Shown here: positions 25,165-34,506 of the stretch, piece by piece
How the letters are laid out: each line of letters begins with the position of its first letter
Numbering within the stretch: position 1 is the stretch's first letter
The notes under the pieces: model-generated
What the model was told of the DNA's origin: nothing
Databases searched by the model: none
The model's input: only the letters and a program-made list of their open reading frames with translations
From: Parabacteroides sp. PFB2-10
Lineage (GTDB): Bacteria > Bacteroidota > Bacteroidia > Bacteroidales > Tannerellaceae
Length of the DNA: 64,000 nucleotides
Direction of reading: 5' to 3'
NCBI RefSeq assembly: GCF_029893085.1
Contig: NZ_JARXWI010000012.1
Coordinates: 1 to 64,000 of the forward strand
Program-made: the position numbers and the translations under genes

Positions 25165-27237
25165 TCAACCCTCTTCTTCTATCGCTATCTCTTCTTCCGT
25201 CTTTTCGGTCGTCTTCAATTCCGGATAGCTGACACGGGTATGATACATGGTTTTCAGCTTCTCAATGAAAACCTGTTTGATGCCTAATATATCCCTAAAG
25301 GTCAAAGGAGTATTCTTCATCAGTCCCTCCTCTATCTGCCCGTCGATGATCCGATTCACCAATTCGCTGATGCTTTCTTCCGTATAGTCTTTCAGGCTGC
25401 GGGAAGCCGCCTCTACGGCATCGGCCATCATCAATACGGCGGTCTCCTTTGAGAACGGGTTAGGGCCGGGATAAGTAAACATATCCTCATTGATTTCCCG
25501 GTCGGGATAGGCGTTTTTGAATGAGTTATAGAAATATTTCACCTTGCCGCGCCCGTGATGTGTCTTGATAAAGCTGATAATCGCTCTGGGAAGATTCGCT
25601 TTTTCGGCCATTTCAATGCCGTCTTTCACATGATTGATGATGATCTGGGCACTCTGTTCGTAAGTGAGTTGGTCGTGCGGATTGACATTCTTCTGGTTCT
25701 CGGTGAAGAAAGCCGGGTTTTTCATCTTGCCGATATCATGATACATAGCGCCGGTACGTACCAGGGCGGAGTTGGCTCCTACCTTCACGGCACCCTCGGA
25801 TGCCAGGATAGACACCTGAAGTGAGTGCTGAAAGGTGCCGGGTGCTGTTTCGGAGAGCTTCTTAAGTAAAGGATTGTTGATATTTGACAGTTCCACTAAG
25901 GTAATGGTCGACATATAGCCGAATGCCCTTTCAACCATATAAACCAGAATGTAGGTAAACATCAACAGGATAAAGTTGATGCCGAAATAAAGATACATCA
26001 CCCAATTGATACGGTTGAAGTCGACCTCCTGGTAAATAGCCAGCGAGGTGTAACTGATGGAATAAGAAAGAAAGATAAAAAAGGCACAACGGATCAACTG
26101 GGAACGTTCCGACAGGTCTTTCAGACTAAAGGTAACAACCATACCGGCAATCACCTCCAACACGAAGAACTCCAATGGATAAGGCACCATAACAGAAGAT
26201 ATCACAATGATGATCAGGTGGGTAAACAGCGCCGTACGCGAGTCGAAGAAAGTGCGCACAATGATGGGGACGATCGCATAGGGAATGATGTAGACACTAA
26301 ACCAATTGAAACTAACCGCCACTTCCGTTAGCAGAATAAAGATCGTAATATTAAGCATCAGGAACAATACATGCCGGCGACGATAGAATATCTTGGGACG
26401 GAAAGACCATAAATAGAGCCAGAAGCAAAAGATCACCCCGAAAACCAAAAAGAAAATACCGGCCAACTGGATGCCCTGTCGCTGCGCTCCGCCCGAACGC
26501 GACTCGTGAATGATCTTCATGGATCGAAGCACATTGTAGGTTTTCGCATCGATAATCTCGCCCCGGTCGACAATGCGTTCTCCGGCTTGTATCATACCGG
26601 CGGAGATGGGTACGCTGCCCAACAGTTCATCCAACACGCGATCGGACATATCCTTGTCGTACGATACGTTCTCTTCGAGGTAATTGTTAATGTTGCAGGA
26701 TTGCAGGATGGATTTATCAAGGTTGGAAGGCACGTTGTTCAGTATGTATTCATAGGCGGTACGCACAGTAAAGAAATCCGATACATAATGGGGTTGTGCC
26801 AGGTTGTTCTCCACCAGGTTGATCCTTTCCCGTTTATCACGCTTCAGGGATTCCATGGTTTGCGCGGAGATAATGCCGTTTCCATACAGGTAGTTCAACG
26901 CTCTTTCGATGTATTGGGGGTAAGGAGCCGGCACCTCTTTCGACAATCTCGCCCGGTAATCTTCCTTCAGGCGGTCTATTTGTGTAGGCATCACTTCGGG
27001 TTTGACACGGTAATAGGGTTCGAATTGAGCCATGACACTGTCCTTTTCCGCTTTCACCTCCTCATCGCTTTTATAGATCGGGAAATCAGCCGGCGCCGTT
27101 AGAAGTTCGTAACGCCAAGGTTTTCCTTCAAAAAACTGGTAGCGGAATTGCCCGTCACGGGGAAAGAAGTAAGAGATGAGAACAGCTGCTAACAGGAAGA
27201 AGATGGAGGAATTTATGTTTAATCTTTTTAGTTTCAT
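25165..27237 (-). CDS. 7TM-HD phosphohydrolase (PgpH-like)
   Basis: Inner-membrane HD-domain protein of 690 residues. One N-terminal helix (about 12-26) is followed by a large extracytoplasmic domain (to about 260), a block of seven membrane helices (about 275-460) and a cytoplasmic HD domain with the HDIG motif at 500-503 (MYHDIGKM) and further HD ligands (IIINHVKDG, KTHHGRGK). Relatives such as PgpH of Listeria hydrolyse cyclic di-AMP; that activity is inferred here. ATG 27237 (MKLKRLNINSSIFF) is preferred to an upstream in-frame ATG at 27279, which adds a polar segment. It is divergent from gltX. Confidence 0.92.
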   Translation of the reverse strand: MKLKRLNINSSIFFLLAAVLISYFFPRDGQFRYQFFEGKPWRYELLTAPADFPIYKSDEEVKAEKDSVMAQFEPYYRVKPEVMPTQIDRLKEDYRARLSKEVPAPYPQYIERALNYLYGNGIISAQTMESLKRDKRERINLVENNLAQPHYVSDFFTVRTAYEYILNNVPSNLDKSILQSCNINNYLEENVSYDKDMSDRVLDELLGSVPISAGMIQAGERIVDRGEIIDAKTYNVLRSMKIIHESRSGGAQRQGIQLAGIFFLVFGVIFCFWLYLWSFRPKIFYRRRHVLFLMLNITIFILLTEVAVSFNWFSVYIIPYAIVPIIVRTFFDSRTALFTHLIIIVISSVMVPYPLEFFVLEVIAGMVVTFSLKDLSERSQLIRCAFFIFLSYSISYTSLAIYQEVDFNRINWVMYLYFGINFILLMFTYILVYMVERAFGYMSTITLVELSNINNPLLKKLSETAPGTFQHSLQVSILASEGAVKVGANSALVRTGAMYHDIGKMKNPAFFTENQKNVNPHDQLTYEQSAQIIINHVKDGIEMAEKANLPRAIISFIKTHHGRGKVKYFYNSFKNAYPDREINEDMFTYPGPNPFSKETAVLMMADAVEAASRSLKDYTEESISELVNRIIDGQIEEGLMKNTPLTFRDILGIKQVFIEKLKTMYHTRVSYPELKTTEKTEEEIAIEEEG

Positions 27238-27394
27238 ACTGGTAGTAATATTTGGGAACCGATTATAAAAAAATGACAATAAGCACTTACTAACTTTTAT
27301 TCTTTATTAATTAGTATAGAAACATCTTTCTCTACAAGAATGTTCCTGACTATACAAATGTATATAAATTGTTTAAAATGCGAAAAAAAAAGCC

Positions 27395-27402
27395 TATTTT
27401 TG
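27395..27402 (+). promoter_or_regulatory. Putative gltX promoter -7 element
   Basis: TATTTTTG matches TAnnTTTG. A TTG at 27369-27371 is a weak -33 candidate with a rather long 23-bp spacing. The predicted leader is about 20 nt. Confidence 0.5.
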
Positions 27403-27429
27403 CCGCGCATTTGAATAAAGATAACGGTT

Positions 27430-28950
27430 ATGAAACTACAAAAAGTAAGAGTTCGCTTTGCTCCCAGCCCTACCGGCGCGCTCCATATCGGAGGTGTCCG
27501 CACGGCTTTATATAACTACCTGTTTGCCAAACAACACGAAGGTGACTTTCTCCTCCGCATAGAGGATACAGACTCACAGCGTTTTGTGCCGGGAGCCGAG
27601 GAGTATATCATTGAAGCTCTTACCTGGCTGGGGCTTCGTTTTGATGAAGGTGTCGGATTCGGTGGCGATAAAGGCCCCTACCGCCAGAGCGAACGAAAAG
27701 AGATCTACCGCCAATACGTGGATCAACTATTGAATCAAGGCCTGGCTTATATGGCATTCGATACGCCGGAAGAGCTGGATACCAAACGAAATGAAATAGC
27801 TAATTTCCAATATGACGCCTCTACCCGTGGGTTGATGCGCAATTCTCTGACTCTTTCGAAAGAGGAGGTCGACGGCCTGTTGGCAGAAGGAGCACAATAT
27901 GTGGTACGTATTAAGATTGAACCGGGAGAAGAGGTGAAGGTAAACGACCTGATCCGCGGAGAAGTGATCGTAAACTCTTCCGTATTGGATGATAAAGTAT
28001 TGTTTAAATCGGCTGATCAGTTGCCGACCTATCATCTGGCGAATATCGTTGATGACCACCTGATGGAGATTACACATGTGATCCGTGGAGAAGAATGGTT
28101 GCCCAGCGCTCCGCTTCATGTGTTATTATATCGTTATCTGGGCTGGCAAGATAATATGCCGCAGTTTGCCCACCTCTCGCTTCTGTTGAAACCCGACGGA
28201 AAAGGAAAACTGAGCAAGCGCGATGGCGACCGCCTCGGCTTCCCGGTATTCCCGCTGGAATGGAAGGATCCTAAAACCGGAGAGATATCTTCCGGATACC
28301 GCGAAAGCGGTTATTTGCCGGAAGCGGTAGTCAACTTCCTGGCGCTATTGGGCTGGAATCCGGGGAATGACCAGGAGATGATGGCAATGGAGGAAATGAT
28401 CCGCCTGTTCGATCTGACACATTGCAGCCGCAGCGGTGCTAAATTTGATATCGAAAAAGGCAAATGGTTCAACCATCAATACCTGCAAAAGAAGGATAAT
28501 AAAGAGATAGCCGAGTTGTTTATCCCTGTTTTAAAAGAACACGGTATCGATAATATCGACTCGCTCTACGTGGAGAAGATTGCCGGACTGATGAAAGAAC
28601 GTGTCAACTTCGTGAAAGAACTTTGGGAAGCTTCAGCCTTTTTCTTCAAAGCCCCCGACAGCTATGACGAAAAAACGGTGAAGAAACGCTGGAAAGAGGA
28701 TTCAGCCGCTCAACTAACCGAATTGATAGAGGTATTGCGCACGCGTGAGCCTTTCGATAGTGCAGGCACGGAAGAGGTGGTGAAAATATGGATTGAAAAC
28801 AAAGGATATCACCTGGGGAACATCATGAATGCCACCCGTCTTGCCCTTGTCGGCGAAGGAAAAGGCCCGCATATTTTCGATATTACGGAAGCCTTGGGCA
28901 AAGAAGAAACAATCAATCGCCTGGAAAAAGCCATTCAAGAACTGAACTAA
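27430..28950 (+). CDS. gltX: Glutamyl-tRNA synthetase
   Basis: Class I aminoacyl-tRNA synthetase of 506 residues that charges tRNA-Glu. The HIGH-type motif is HIGG at 19-22 within [14 protein letters not shown]; the KMSKS-type motif is KLSKRDGDR near 260. A C-terminal anticodon-binding domain follows (about 340-506). Length and motif order are those of a discriminating or non-discriminating GluRS; the two cannot be separated by eye. waaA starts 8 bp downstream, so the two are probably co-transcribed. Confidence 0.97.
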   Translation: MKLQKVRVRFAPSPTGALHIGGVRTALYNYLFAKQHEGDFLLRIEDTDSQRFVPGAEEYIIEALTWLGLRFDEGVGFGGDKGPYRQSERKEIYRQYVDQLLNQGLAYMAFDTPEELDTKRNEIANFQYDASTRGLMRNSLTLSKEEVDGLLAEGAQYVVRIKIEPGEEVKVNDLIRGEVIVNSSVLDDKVLFKSADQLPTYHLANIVDDHLMEITHVIRGEEWLPSAPLHVLLYRYLGWQDNMPQFAHLSLLLKPDGKGKLSKRDGDRLGFPVFPLEWKDPKTGEISSGYRESGYLPEAVVNFLALLGWNPGNDQEMMAMEEMIRLFDLTHCSRSGAKFDIEKGKWFNHQYLQKKDNKEIAELFIPVLKEHGIDNIDSLYVEKIAGLMKERVNFVKELWEASAFFFKAPDSYDEKTVKKRWKEDSAAQLTELIEVLRTREPFDSAGTEEVVKIWIENKGYHLGNIMNATRLALVGEGKGPHIFDITEALGKEETINRLEKAIQELN

Positions 28951-28958
28951 TCATTCTC

Positions 28959-30194
28959 ATGTTTTACAGTCTGCTCATACACCTGTATTCTTTTCTTATC
29001 GAGTTAGCCGCCCCTTTCCACAAGAAAGCAAGACTGATGCGGTTAGGACAATGGAAAACCAATTCCATTCTTCGAGAGAAAATCGACCGGAACGCGAAGT
29101 ATATCTGGTTTCATGCTGCCTCGCTCGGTGAGTTTGAGCAGGGGCGTCCGATGATGGAAAAGATAAAAGCAGACTATCCTCAATACAAAATTCTATTGAC
29201 CTTCTTCTCTCCTTCCGGCTATGAGGTGCGGAAAAACTATGAAGGAGCCGACGTGATCTGCTACCTTCCCTTCGATAGTCCCTATAAGGTAAAGAAGTTC
29301 ATACACCTGGCCAACCCGGCGATGGCGATCTTTATTAAGTATGAGTTCTGGGCCAATTACCTACATGAACTGCGTCGCAACCATATCCCGACATATATCA
29401 TCTCGGCTATTTTCCGCCCGGAACAGCTATTCTTTAAATGGCATGGAAGAGGCTACCGCAAGGTGCTTCGCTATTTCGACCATTTGTTCGTACAGGACGA
29501 TCGCTCGCTTCAATTACTGCAGAAATACGGTATTACGAATGCCACGGTAGCCGGTGACACCCGCTTCGACCGTGTTTGGGATGTTTACAACCGACGCCGC
29601 GAGATTCCTCATGTCGAGCAATTTGTGGATCAGGCCAAAGCTAACGGACAACGCATCTTAGTTGCCGGCAGCTCCTGGCCACAGGATGAAGCCATTTTCA
29701 TTGAATACTTCAACAATCAACCGGATATCCGGCTGATTATCGCACCGCATGAGATACATCGCGAGCATCTGATGCATATCGAAGCACTCCTGAAGCGTTC
29801 TTCCATTCGTCTTTCGGACGGGTTTGCCCGGGATAAATTCAACCGCGATTGCATTATTGTAGATAGCTTCGGCATGCTTTCTTCTATCTATCGCTATGCC
29901 GACATCGCTTATATCGGCGGAGGATTTGGTGCGGGTATCCACAATACATTGGAAGCTGCCGTCTACGGTACACCGGTTCTCTTCGGTCCCAAATACCAGA
30001 AGTTCAAAGAAGCCCGCGATCTGATTGCGATCGGTGGAGCCTTCTCTATTACGAAAGCAAGCGAATTTGACGACCGCATGAACGATCTTCTCACCTATAA
30101 CGAGCTTCGCGAGGAGGCAGGCAAAGCAGCCGGGCAGTTCGTCAGCGAGCATACCGGTGGTACTCAAAAGATATTAGCGGCTTTACCTCTCTGA
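28959..30194 (+). CDS. waaA: 3-deoxy-D-manno-octulosonic acid (Kdo) transferase
   Basis: Glycosyltransferase of 411 residues that adds Kdo from CMP-Kdo to lipid A precursors, at the inner face of the inner membrane. An N-terminal hydrophobic segment anchors it; FHAASLGEFEQGRPMME and LTFFSPSGYEVRKNYEGAD are split family blocks in the N-domain (about 53-92), and GGGFGAGIHNTLEAA with FGPKYQKFKEA are the C-domain blocks. Eight bp separate it from gltX. The presence of one enzyme does not tell whether one or two Kdo residues are added. Confidence 0.95.
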   Translation: MFYSLLIHLYSFLIELAAPFHKKARLMRLGQWKTNSILREKIDRNAKYIWFHAASLGEFEQGRPMMEKIKADYPQYKILLTFFSPSGYEVRKNYEGADVICYLPFDSPYKVKKFIHLANPAMAIFIKYEFWANYLHELRRNHIPTYIISAIFRPEQLFFKWHGRGYRKVLRYFDHLFVQDDRSLQLLQKYGITNATVAGDTRFDRVWDVYNRRREIPHVEQFVDQAKANGQRILVAGSSWPQDEAIFIEYFNNQPDIRLIIAPHEIHREHLMHIEALLKRSSIRLSDGFARDKFNRDCIIVDSFGMLSSIYRYADIAYIGGGFGAGIHNTLEAAVYGTPVLFGPKYQKFKEARDLIAIGGAFSITKASEFDDRMNDLLTYNELREEAGKAAGQFVSEHTGGTQKILAALPL

Positions 30195-30248
30195 CCTCCC
30201 CCATATACGGTTCTTTCGTATTTTATTAATTATTAAGACAGTCACCCG

Positions 30249-30278
30249 ATTGCCTACGGTTTCTTTTTTCTATTTTTG
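30249..30278 (+). promoter_or_regulatory. Putative promoter of the propeller lipoprotein pair
   Basis: ATTG (30249-30252) and TATTTTTG (30271-30278) fit the Bacteroidetes -33/-7 elements with 18 bp between them. The leader to ATG 30310 is about 26 nt. Confidence 0.6.
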
Positions 30279-30309
30279 CTTTCTGTAAAAGCTATTAAAA
30301 ACGAACTGT

Positions 30310-31479
30310 ATGAAAACACCGTGTGCCTATCCTCTATTTCTTTTTGTTATTCTTTTAGCCCTTTGTGGGTGCAATACTAAAAGCGCCTCCGATGATACAG
30401 GATTGTTGATCGTCGATGTCGAAAAAAAATATCCTTCCAAAAGACTGTCGTTGCAGGAAATAGCCCATGTCGAATACATCCCTTTGGAAACATCGGACGA
30501 CTTTCTCTGGACAGGTACGCCGGATGCTTTCACAAGCCGTTACATTATTAATAAAAACCTCACAGCCGGCACGATTATGTTCTTCGACAAAAAGGGGAAA
30601 ACCTTACATTCCTTCAACCGCCAGGGGAATGGCGCCGAAGAATACAGCCAGTACAGCTCTATCCTCTACGATGAAAAAAACGATGAGATCACCGTGATAG
30701 ACGTGCGTAAATCCAAACTACTCTTTTACGATTTGCAGGGTAATTTCAAGCGGAGCTTGAACCTCCCAGAGGGTAAGTATTATAATCATCTGATGAGTTT
30801 TGACGATAAGAATTATATTGCCTACAATAAAGAGTACGATAATAAACTGCCCGACACCTATCAGTTCATCTCAAAAGAGACAGGAGAGATTGTTGACGAG
30901 GTCGTTATTCCTGCTACTGGGGAAAAGATCAGCGAGTTTGTACATGTCACCAGAGCTGCCAATGTCATTATGTTCACCTTCCAAACCTACCCACTGATCC
31001 CGACAACGACGGATTTCATCCTGCATGAACTATCCAACGATACGATCTTCAGCATCAACTCTTCTAAAGAGTTGCGACCTTTATACGTCCAAACCCCATC
31101 CCGAACAACCATGGATCCTGTTCTTTTTCTTTATCCGGCAGCCAACACCCGGGATCATCTCTTCTTCTATAGCGTCGAAAAGAAATATGACCCCAACACC
31201 CGAAAAGGATTTGATCAGAAATACATTATGTATGAGAAAAAGACAAAAGCTTTCTTTGAACCGGAGATCTACCATGCCGATTATGTTTCCGAGAAAGCGG
31301 TCAATCCTTTCATCACCACCTTCTCCGACGGAAAGTCCATGACCTATGTACAGGTATTGAACACGATCGAGCTGATCGAATCCTACGAGAAAAACGATTT
31401 AAAAGGGGAATTGAAAGAAATTGCTTCCCGCTTGGACGAAGAGGATAATCCGGTGTTGATGGTTATCACCTATAAATAA
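30310..31479 (+). CDS. 6-bladed beta-propeller lipoprotein (first of a tandem pair)
   Basis: A 389-residue predicted lipoprotein of the Bacteroidetes 6-bladed beta-propeller type; function unknown. The signal ends in the lipobox LALCGC. The mature protein opens with VDVEKKYPSKRLSLQEIAHVEYIPLETSDD split across the family start, and repeated beta-blade segments such as GTIMFFDKKGK and KLLFYDLQGNFKRSL follow. It ends with EEDNPVLMVITYK. The next gene is a paralog of the same length 47 bp downstream. Such proteins often sit beside surface-glycan genes in Bacteroidetes, but no partner is identified here. Confidence 0.83.
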   Translation: MKTPCAYPLFLFVILLALCGCNTKSASDDTGLLIVDVEKKYPSKRLSLQEIAHVEYIPLETSDDFLWTGTPDAFTSRYIINKNLTAGTIMFFDKKGKTLHSFNRQGNGAEEYSQYSSILYDEKNDEITVIDVRKSKLLFYDLQGNFKRSLNLPEGKYYNHLMSFDDKNYIAYNKEYDNKLPDTYQFISKETGEIVDEVVIPATGEKISEFVHVTRAANVIMFTFQTYPLIPTTTDFILHELSNDTIFSINSSKELRPLYVQTPSRTTMDPVLFLYPAANTRDHLFFYSVEKKYDPNTRKGFDQKYIMYEKKTKAFFEPEIYHADYVSEKAVNPFITTFSDGKSMTYVQVLNTIELIESYEKNDLKGELKEIASRLDEEDNPVLMVITYK

Positions 31480-31526
31480 AAAGAGACTTTTCAAACCAAT
31501 CAATCCATTTATTAAAAAAAATAGAA

Positions 31527-32696
31527 ATGAAAACAGGTCACATCTACCTCTATTTATCACTGTTATGCCTTTTATTTCTCGGCAGTTGCAGTTCAAAACA
31601 ACCCCATACGGAAGAGAGCGAACTGGTAGTTGTCAATGTCGAAAAGAGTTATCCGGTCAAGAAACTGAAACTACAAGATATTGCCAAAGTAGAATACCTC
31701 CCTTTGGAAACAACGGATGAGTTTCTCTGGAGCAGAGGTGGCGTCAATACCTTCTCTGACAAATATATTACTAACTTCAACCGGGAGAAAGGCGATCTGC
31801 TTATCTTCGACAGAAATGGCAAAGGAGTCGCCACTTTCAACCGACAGGGCGGTAGCGGCGAGGAGTATGCACCACACAGCGACCTGATGCTCGATGAAGA
31901 AAATAATGAGATCATTGTAAACGATAACAACCAAAAAAAAATAGTTGTTTATGATATGGAAGGTACATTCAAACGGGTAATGTACTATGCCGAAGATAAG
32001 TGGTATTTATCCCTTGTTAATTACGATAAGAACACCTTTATCGCCTACAACAGACAAACGGAGGATGAGAAAGAAAACAGCTTTCTTTTCCTCTCCAAAA
32101 CGACCGGGGAGGTTATCGAAGAGATGGTTATTCCTGCCACCGGGAATAAACTATCGACGAGGATCGAAACCAGCTTTAACGGTCAGCGTGCCACTATCTC
32201 TTTTGCCTATTATCCGATCACTATCGGGGAATCGGATTTTATACTGAACGAGGTATCCAATGATACCCTATTTGCCCTGTCTCCTTCGCGCGAGCTTCGT
32301 CCTATATACGTACAGACTCCTTCGCGGGGAACGATGGATCCGCAAGTGTTCTTGTATCTCAACAAAGAGAGCGATCGTTATGCTTTCTTCAATACGATGG
32401 ATAAAAAAATAGACCTGAGCAAAGGACAAGGTCCCAAAAACAGATACTTGGTCTATGACAAACAAGAGAAGGCTTTTTACGAATCGGAAATATTCAATGA
32501 CGATTATACGATTGATCTGAACCTCTTCTTGCATGAACAACATTTCATTCAACGTAATCAGTCCGTACAGGAGTTAAACACCATCAATTTGATACAATTC
32601 TACGAAAACAACGCACTCCAAGGTAAATTAAAAGAGATTGCCGCCAATCTGGACGAAGAAGACAATCCGGTGTTGATGATTGTGACCTTACATTAA
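31527..32696 (+). CDS. 6-bladed beta-propeller lipoprotein (second of a tandem pair)
   Basis: Also 389 residues and clearly a tandem duplicate of the preceding gene: both have VEYxPLET, FNRQG, VIPATG, YVQTPSR, TMDP and EEDNPVLM at matching places. The lipobox is LGSC. Sequence identity is partial, so the duplication is not recent. The gap between them is only 47 bp with no terminator, so they should form one transcript. The following intergenic region holds a strong inverted repeat that could end transcription. Confidence 0.83.
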   Translation: MKTGHIYLYLSLLCLLFLGSCSSKQPHTEESELVVVNVEKSYPVKKLKLQDIAKVEYLPLETTDEFLWSRGGVNTFSDKYITNFNREKGDLLIFDRNGKGVATFNRQGGSGEEYAPHSDLMLDEENNEIIVNDNNQKKIVVYDMEGTFKRVMYYAEDKWYLSLVNYDKNTFIAYNRQTEDEKENSFLFLSKTTGEVIEEMVIPATGNKLSTRIETSFNGQRATISFAYYPITIGESDFILNEVSNDTLFALSPSRELRPIYVQTPSRGTMDPQVFLYLNKESDRYAFFNTMDKKIDLSKGQGPKNRYLVYDKQEKAFYESEIFNDDYTIDLNLFLHEQHFIQRNQSVQELNTINLIQFYENNALQGKLKEIAANLDEEDNPVLMIVTLH

Positions 32697-32715
32697 GACT
32701 TGAATTCTATGAGTT

Positions 32716-32811
32716 TTCTATCGTCGATGCGCCTCGACAGTACTGTCCATGCCCTTCGACAGTTCTGTCCATGCCCTTCGACAGTACTGTCGAGGCGCAT
32801 GGACGATAGAA
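32716..32811. repeat. 32-bp inverted repeat enclosing 22-bp tandem repeats
   Basis: The arms 32716-32747 and 32780-32811 are reverse complements with a single mismatch out of 32. Within lies about two and a half copies of a 22-bp unit that starts with the palindrome GACAGTACTGTC (one unit has GACAGTTCTGTC) and continues CATGCCCTTC. It fills the gap between two convergent genes, so it could serve as a two-way terminator, but its internal repeats resemble a REP/BIME-type element. Confidence 0.88.
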
Positions 32812-32823
32812 TGATGGCGGGAT

Positions 32824-33729
32824 TTATTCTCTTATCTCTTTTGCTAAATTATATTTGATAAGAATCTTTTTTATAAACCGGCTTCTAAACAAGATAGACT
32901 TTATGTACACGTGGATTATTCCCTTATAGCTATTTATCGTCATTTTCAAATCTCTGGCAATATAGAGTTGATACCCCCGTTCCGAAATAGCTTTATTAAG
33001 AGAAACATGCTCGCAATGAATTTCAGCTTCTTCATCCTCCATTTCATTAAACATGAGTTCATAACGCAACCCTTTAATGGCTTCTTGTTTATAAATTCCC
33101 ATGCCTGCAAAAGCTGAATAAACAGGCATATAGGGTTGCCTTTTTATCTGTTTATGTATTCTTTTGGCATTCGCATGATACTCATCCGGTTTTTCCACAT
33201 GAAAAACAAGCTTTTCCGGTTTATTCTCCATATAGGGATAGGTGTCATAATAAATACTATCAAAGGGGCTGTACCATATCCCATGAGCCGTGATGCCTCC
33301 CCAATCGGCAGGAGCGCGATCTATAATTTTAGCGATATCTGTTGTAAAGGAATTAGCATCGATATCTAATACGATCACATAATCGTAGGCTCCTCCCCTC
33401 TCCTCAATCCAATCCAGGTAGATATTGCGGTAGCGGGTCATTTTCTCAATTCGATGATAAGAGCAACGTGGATTGACCTTGTTCGGTAAACTTTCCGGAA
33501 TCGTTACAGTATGATAATCATTAGAAATAACATATACTCCTTCGCTTTTTTGCTTCCAATCCCATAGGAGTTGCTTCGTTTGATCCCGGCTGTCGTTTTC
33601 GATCACTAATACATCGCAAACAAGGAATTGACGGCGCATTTTTTCAATACGTTTGATATTCTTTTTCAACGCCCACGCACAATCCCTGGCTAATGCACAC
33701 ACAATCACTCTTTTACTTCCTTGCAGCAT
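32824..33729 (-). CDS. Glycosyltransferase (GT69-like or GT2-like)
   Basis: A 301-residue predicted glycosyltransferase without signal peptide or clear membrane helices. VIENDSRDQT (42-51) and the DxD motif LDIDAN (121-126) suggest a GT-A fold; ENDS followed by DIDAN and FAGMGIYK resembles the alpha-mannosyltransferase family of fungal CAP59 type (GT69). Donor and acceptor are unknown. It is a single gene with its own promoter; the neighbours are not glycan genes, so its product may belong to LPS or surface glycan made elsewhere. Confidence 0.72.
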   Translation of the reverse strand: MLQGSKRVIVCALARDCAWALKKNIKRIEKMRRQFLVCDVLVIENDSRDQTKQLLWDWKQKSEGVYVISNDYHTVTIPESLPNKVNPRCSYHRIEKMTRYRNIYLDWIEERGGAYDYVIVLDIDANSFTTDIAKIIDRAPADWGGITAHGIWYSPFDSIYYDTYPYMENKPEKLVFHVEKPDEYHANAKRIHKQIKRQPYMPVYSAFAGMGIYKQEAIKGLRYELMFNEMEDEEAEIHCEHVSLNKAISERGYQLYIARDLKMTINSYKGIIHVYIKSILFRSRFIKKILIKYNLAKEIRE

Positions 33730-33777
33730 ATCTCTATTTATCGTTTAAAGTCAGGTAAAACACTGATAGTTAAGGCG

Positions 33778-33785
33778 CAAAAGTA
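33778..33785 (-). promoter_or_regulatory. Putative glycosyltransferase promoter -7 element
   Basis: TACTTTTG on the minus strand matches TAnnTTTG; the leader to the ATG at 33729 would be about 45 nt. No clear -33 element. Confidence 0.4.
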
Positions 33786-33936
33786 GTCATTCGATTCCAA
33801 TTATAAAATTATCAGCCATATTACAAAAGGGTCTTTGAATAAGATCGGCTGATTATCCATTTATTTCTCCTATCTTGCAAACAAAACCGGGTAGATAAAT
33901 TGTTATGTATATAAGTGAACATAAAACAACAACCAT

Positions 33937-34506
33937 ATGAATAAAATCAGCTATGCAGCCATACGAAGTGCTTTCGCGATCGTGTTGGGATTCATTCTTA
34001 TCTTATGGCCGGAAATGGCTTTACACTATCTGGTCATTACCATTGGGATCTTGTTTATTCTTCCGGGCATATTCACCATCATAGGGTATTTCACACGGGA
34101 GAAAAACGAAGAGACCAAAGACAATACGATGTTCCCGCTGGATGCTGCCGGCAGTATCCTGTTTGGCACCTGGCTATTGATTATGCCGGACTTCTTTATC
34201 AATATATTAATGTATGTACTGGGAGCGCTGTTATTATTGGGCGGATTGCAACAGATTGTATCGCTGGTAAAAGCGCGCCAATGGGCCAGAGTGCCTTGGG
34301 GGTTTTATGTGATCCCATCGCTTATTTTCCTAACGGGTATACTAATCGTTACCTATCCGAAAAGCAGCATCACGAATGCGGTTGTGGTGTTTGGAGTAAC
34401 GAGTGTGATCTATGGATTTGTAGAGCTGATCAATAGTTACAAATTCCGCAAGAAGAAAGAGGAGATCGACACAGTCATTGACATCAGCTCCTCCGATACT
34501 CCATAG
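33937..34506 (+). CDS. DUF308/HdeD-type membrane protein
   Basis: Integral membrane protein of 189 residues with about six hydrophobic helices in pairs (residues 8-30, 35-52, 69-84, 87-107, 121-139, 145-165) and a polar C-terminus. The repeated helix-pair layout with LILWPEMALHYLVITIGILFI-like phrases (cut by family) fits the DUF308/HdeD family, linked to acid resistance in enterobacteria; function here is unknown. Its 3' end overlaps the convergent AraC gene by 23 bp. Confidence 0.8.
   Translation: MNKISYAAIRSAFAIVLGFILILWPEMALHYLVITIGILFILPGIFTIIGYFTREKNEETKDNTMFPLDAAGSILFGTWLLIMPDFFINILMYVLGALLLLGGLQQIVSLVKARQWARVPWGFYVIPSLIFLTGILIVTYPKSSITNAVVVFGVTSVIYGFVELINSYKFRKKKEEIDTVIDISSSDTP

Noticed and set aside
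25159-25170. 12-bp palindrome GGTTGATCAACC between convergent stops
   Set aside because: A loop-free short palindrome in a 6-bp gap; too little to call a terminator or binding site.
26506-27102. Plus-strand 198-codon open frame
   Set aside because: Antisense to the 7TM-HD gene, with no supporting motif.
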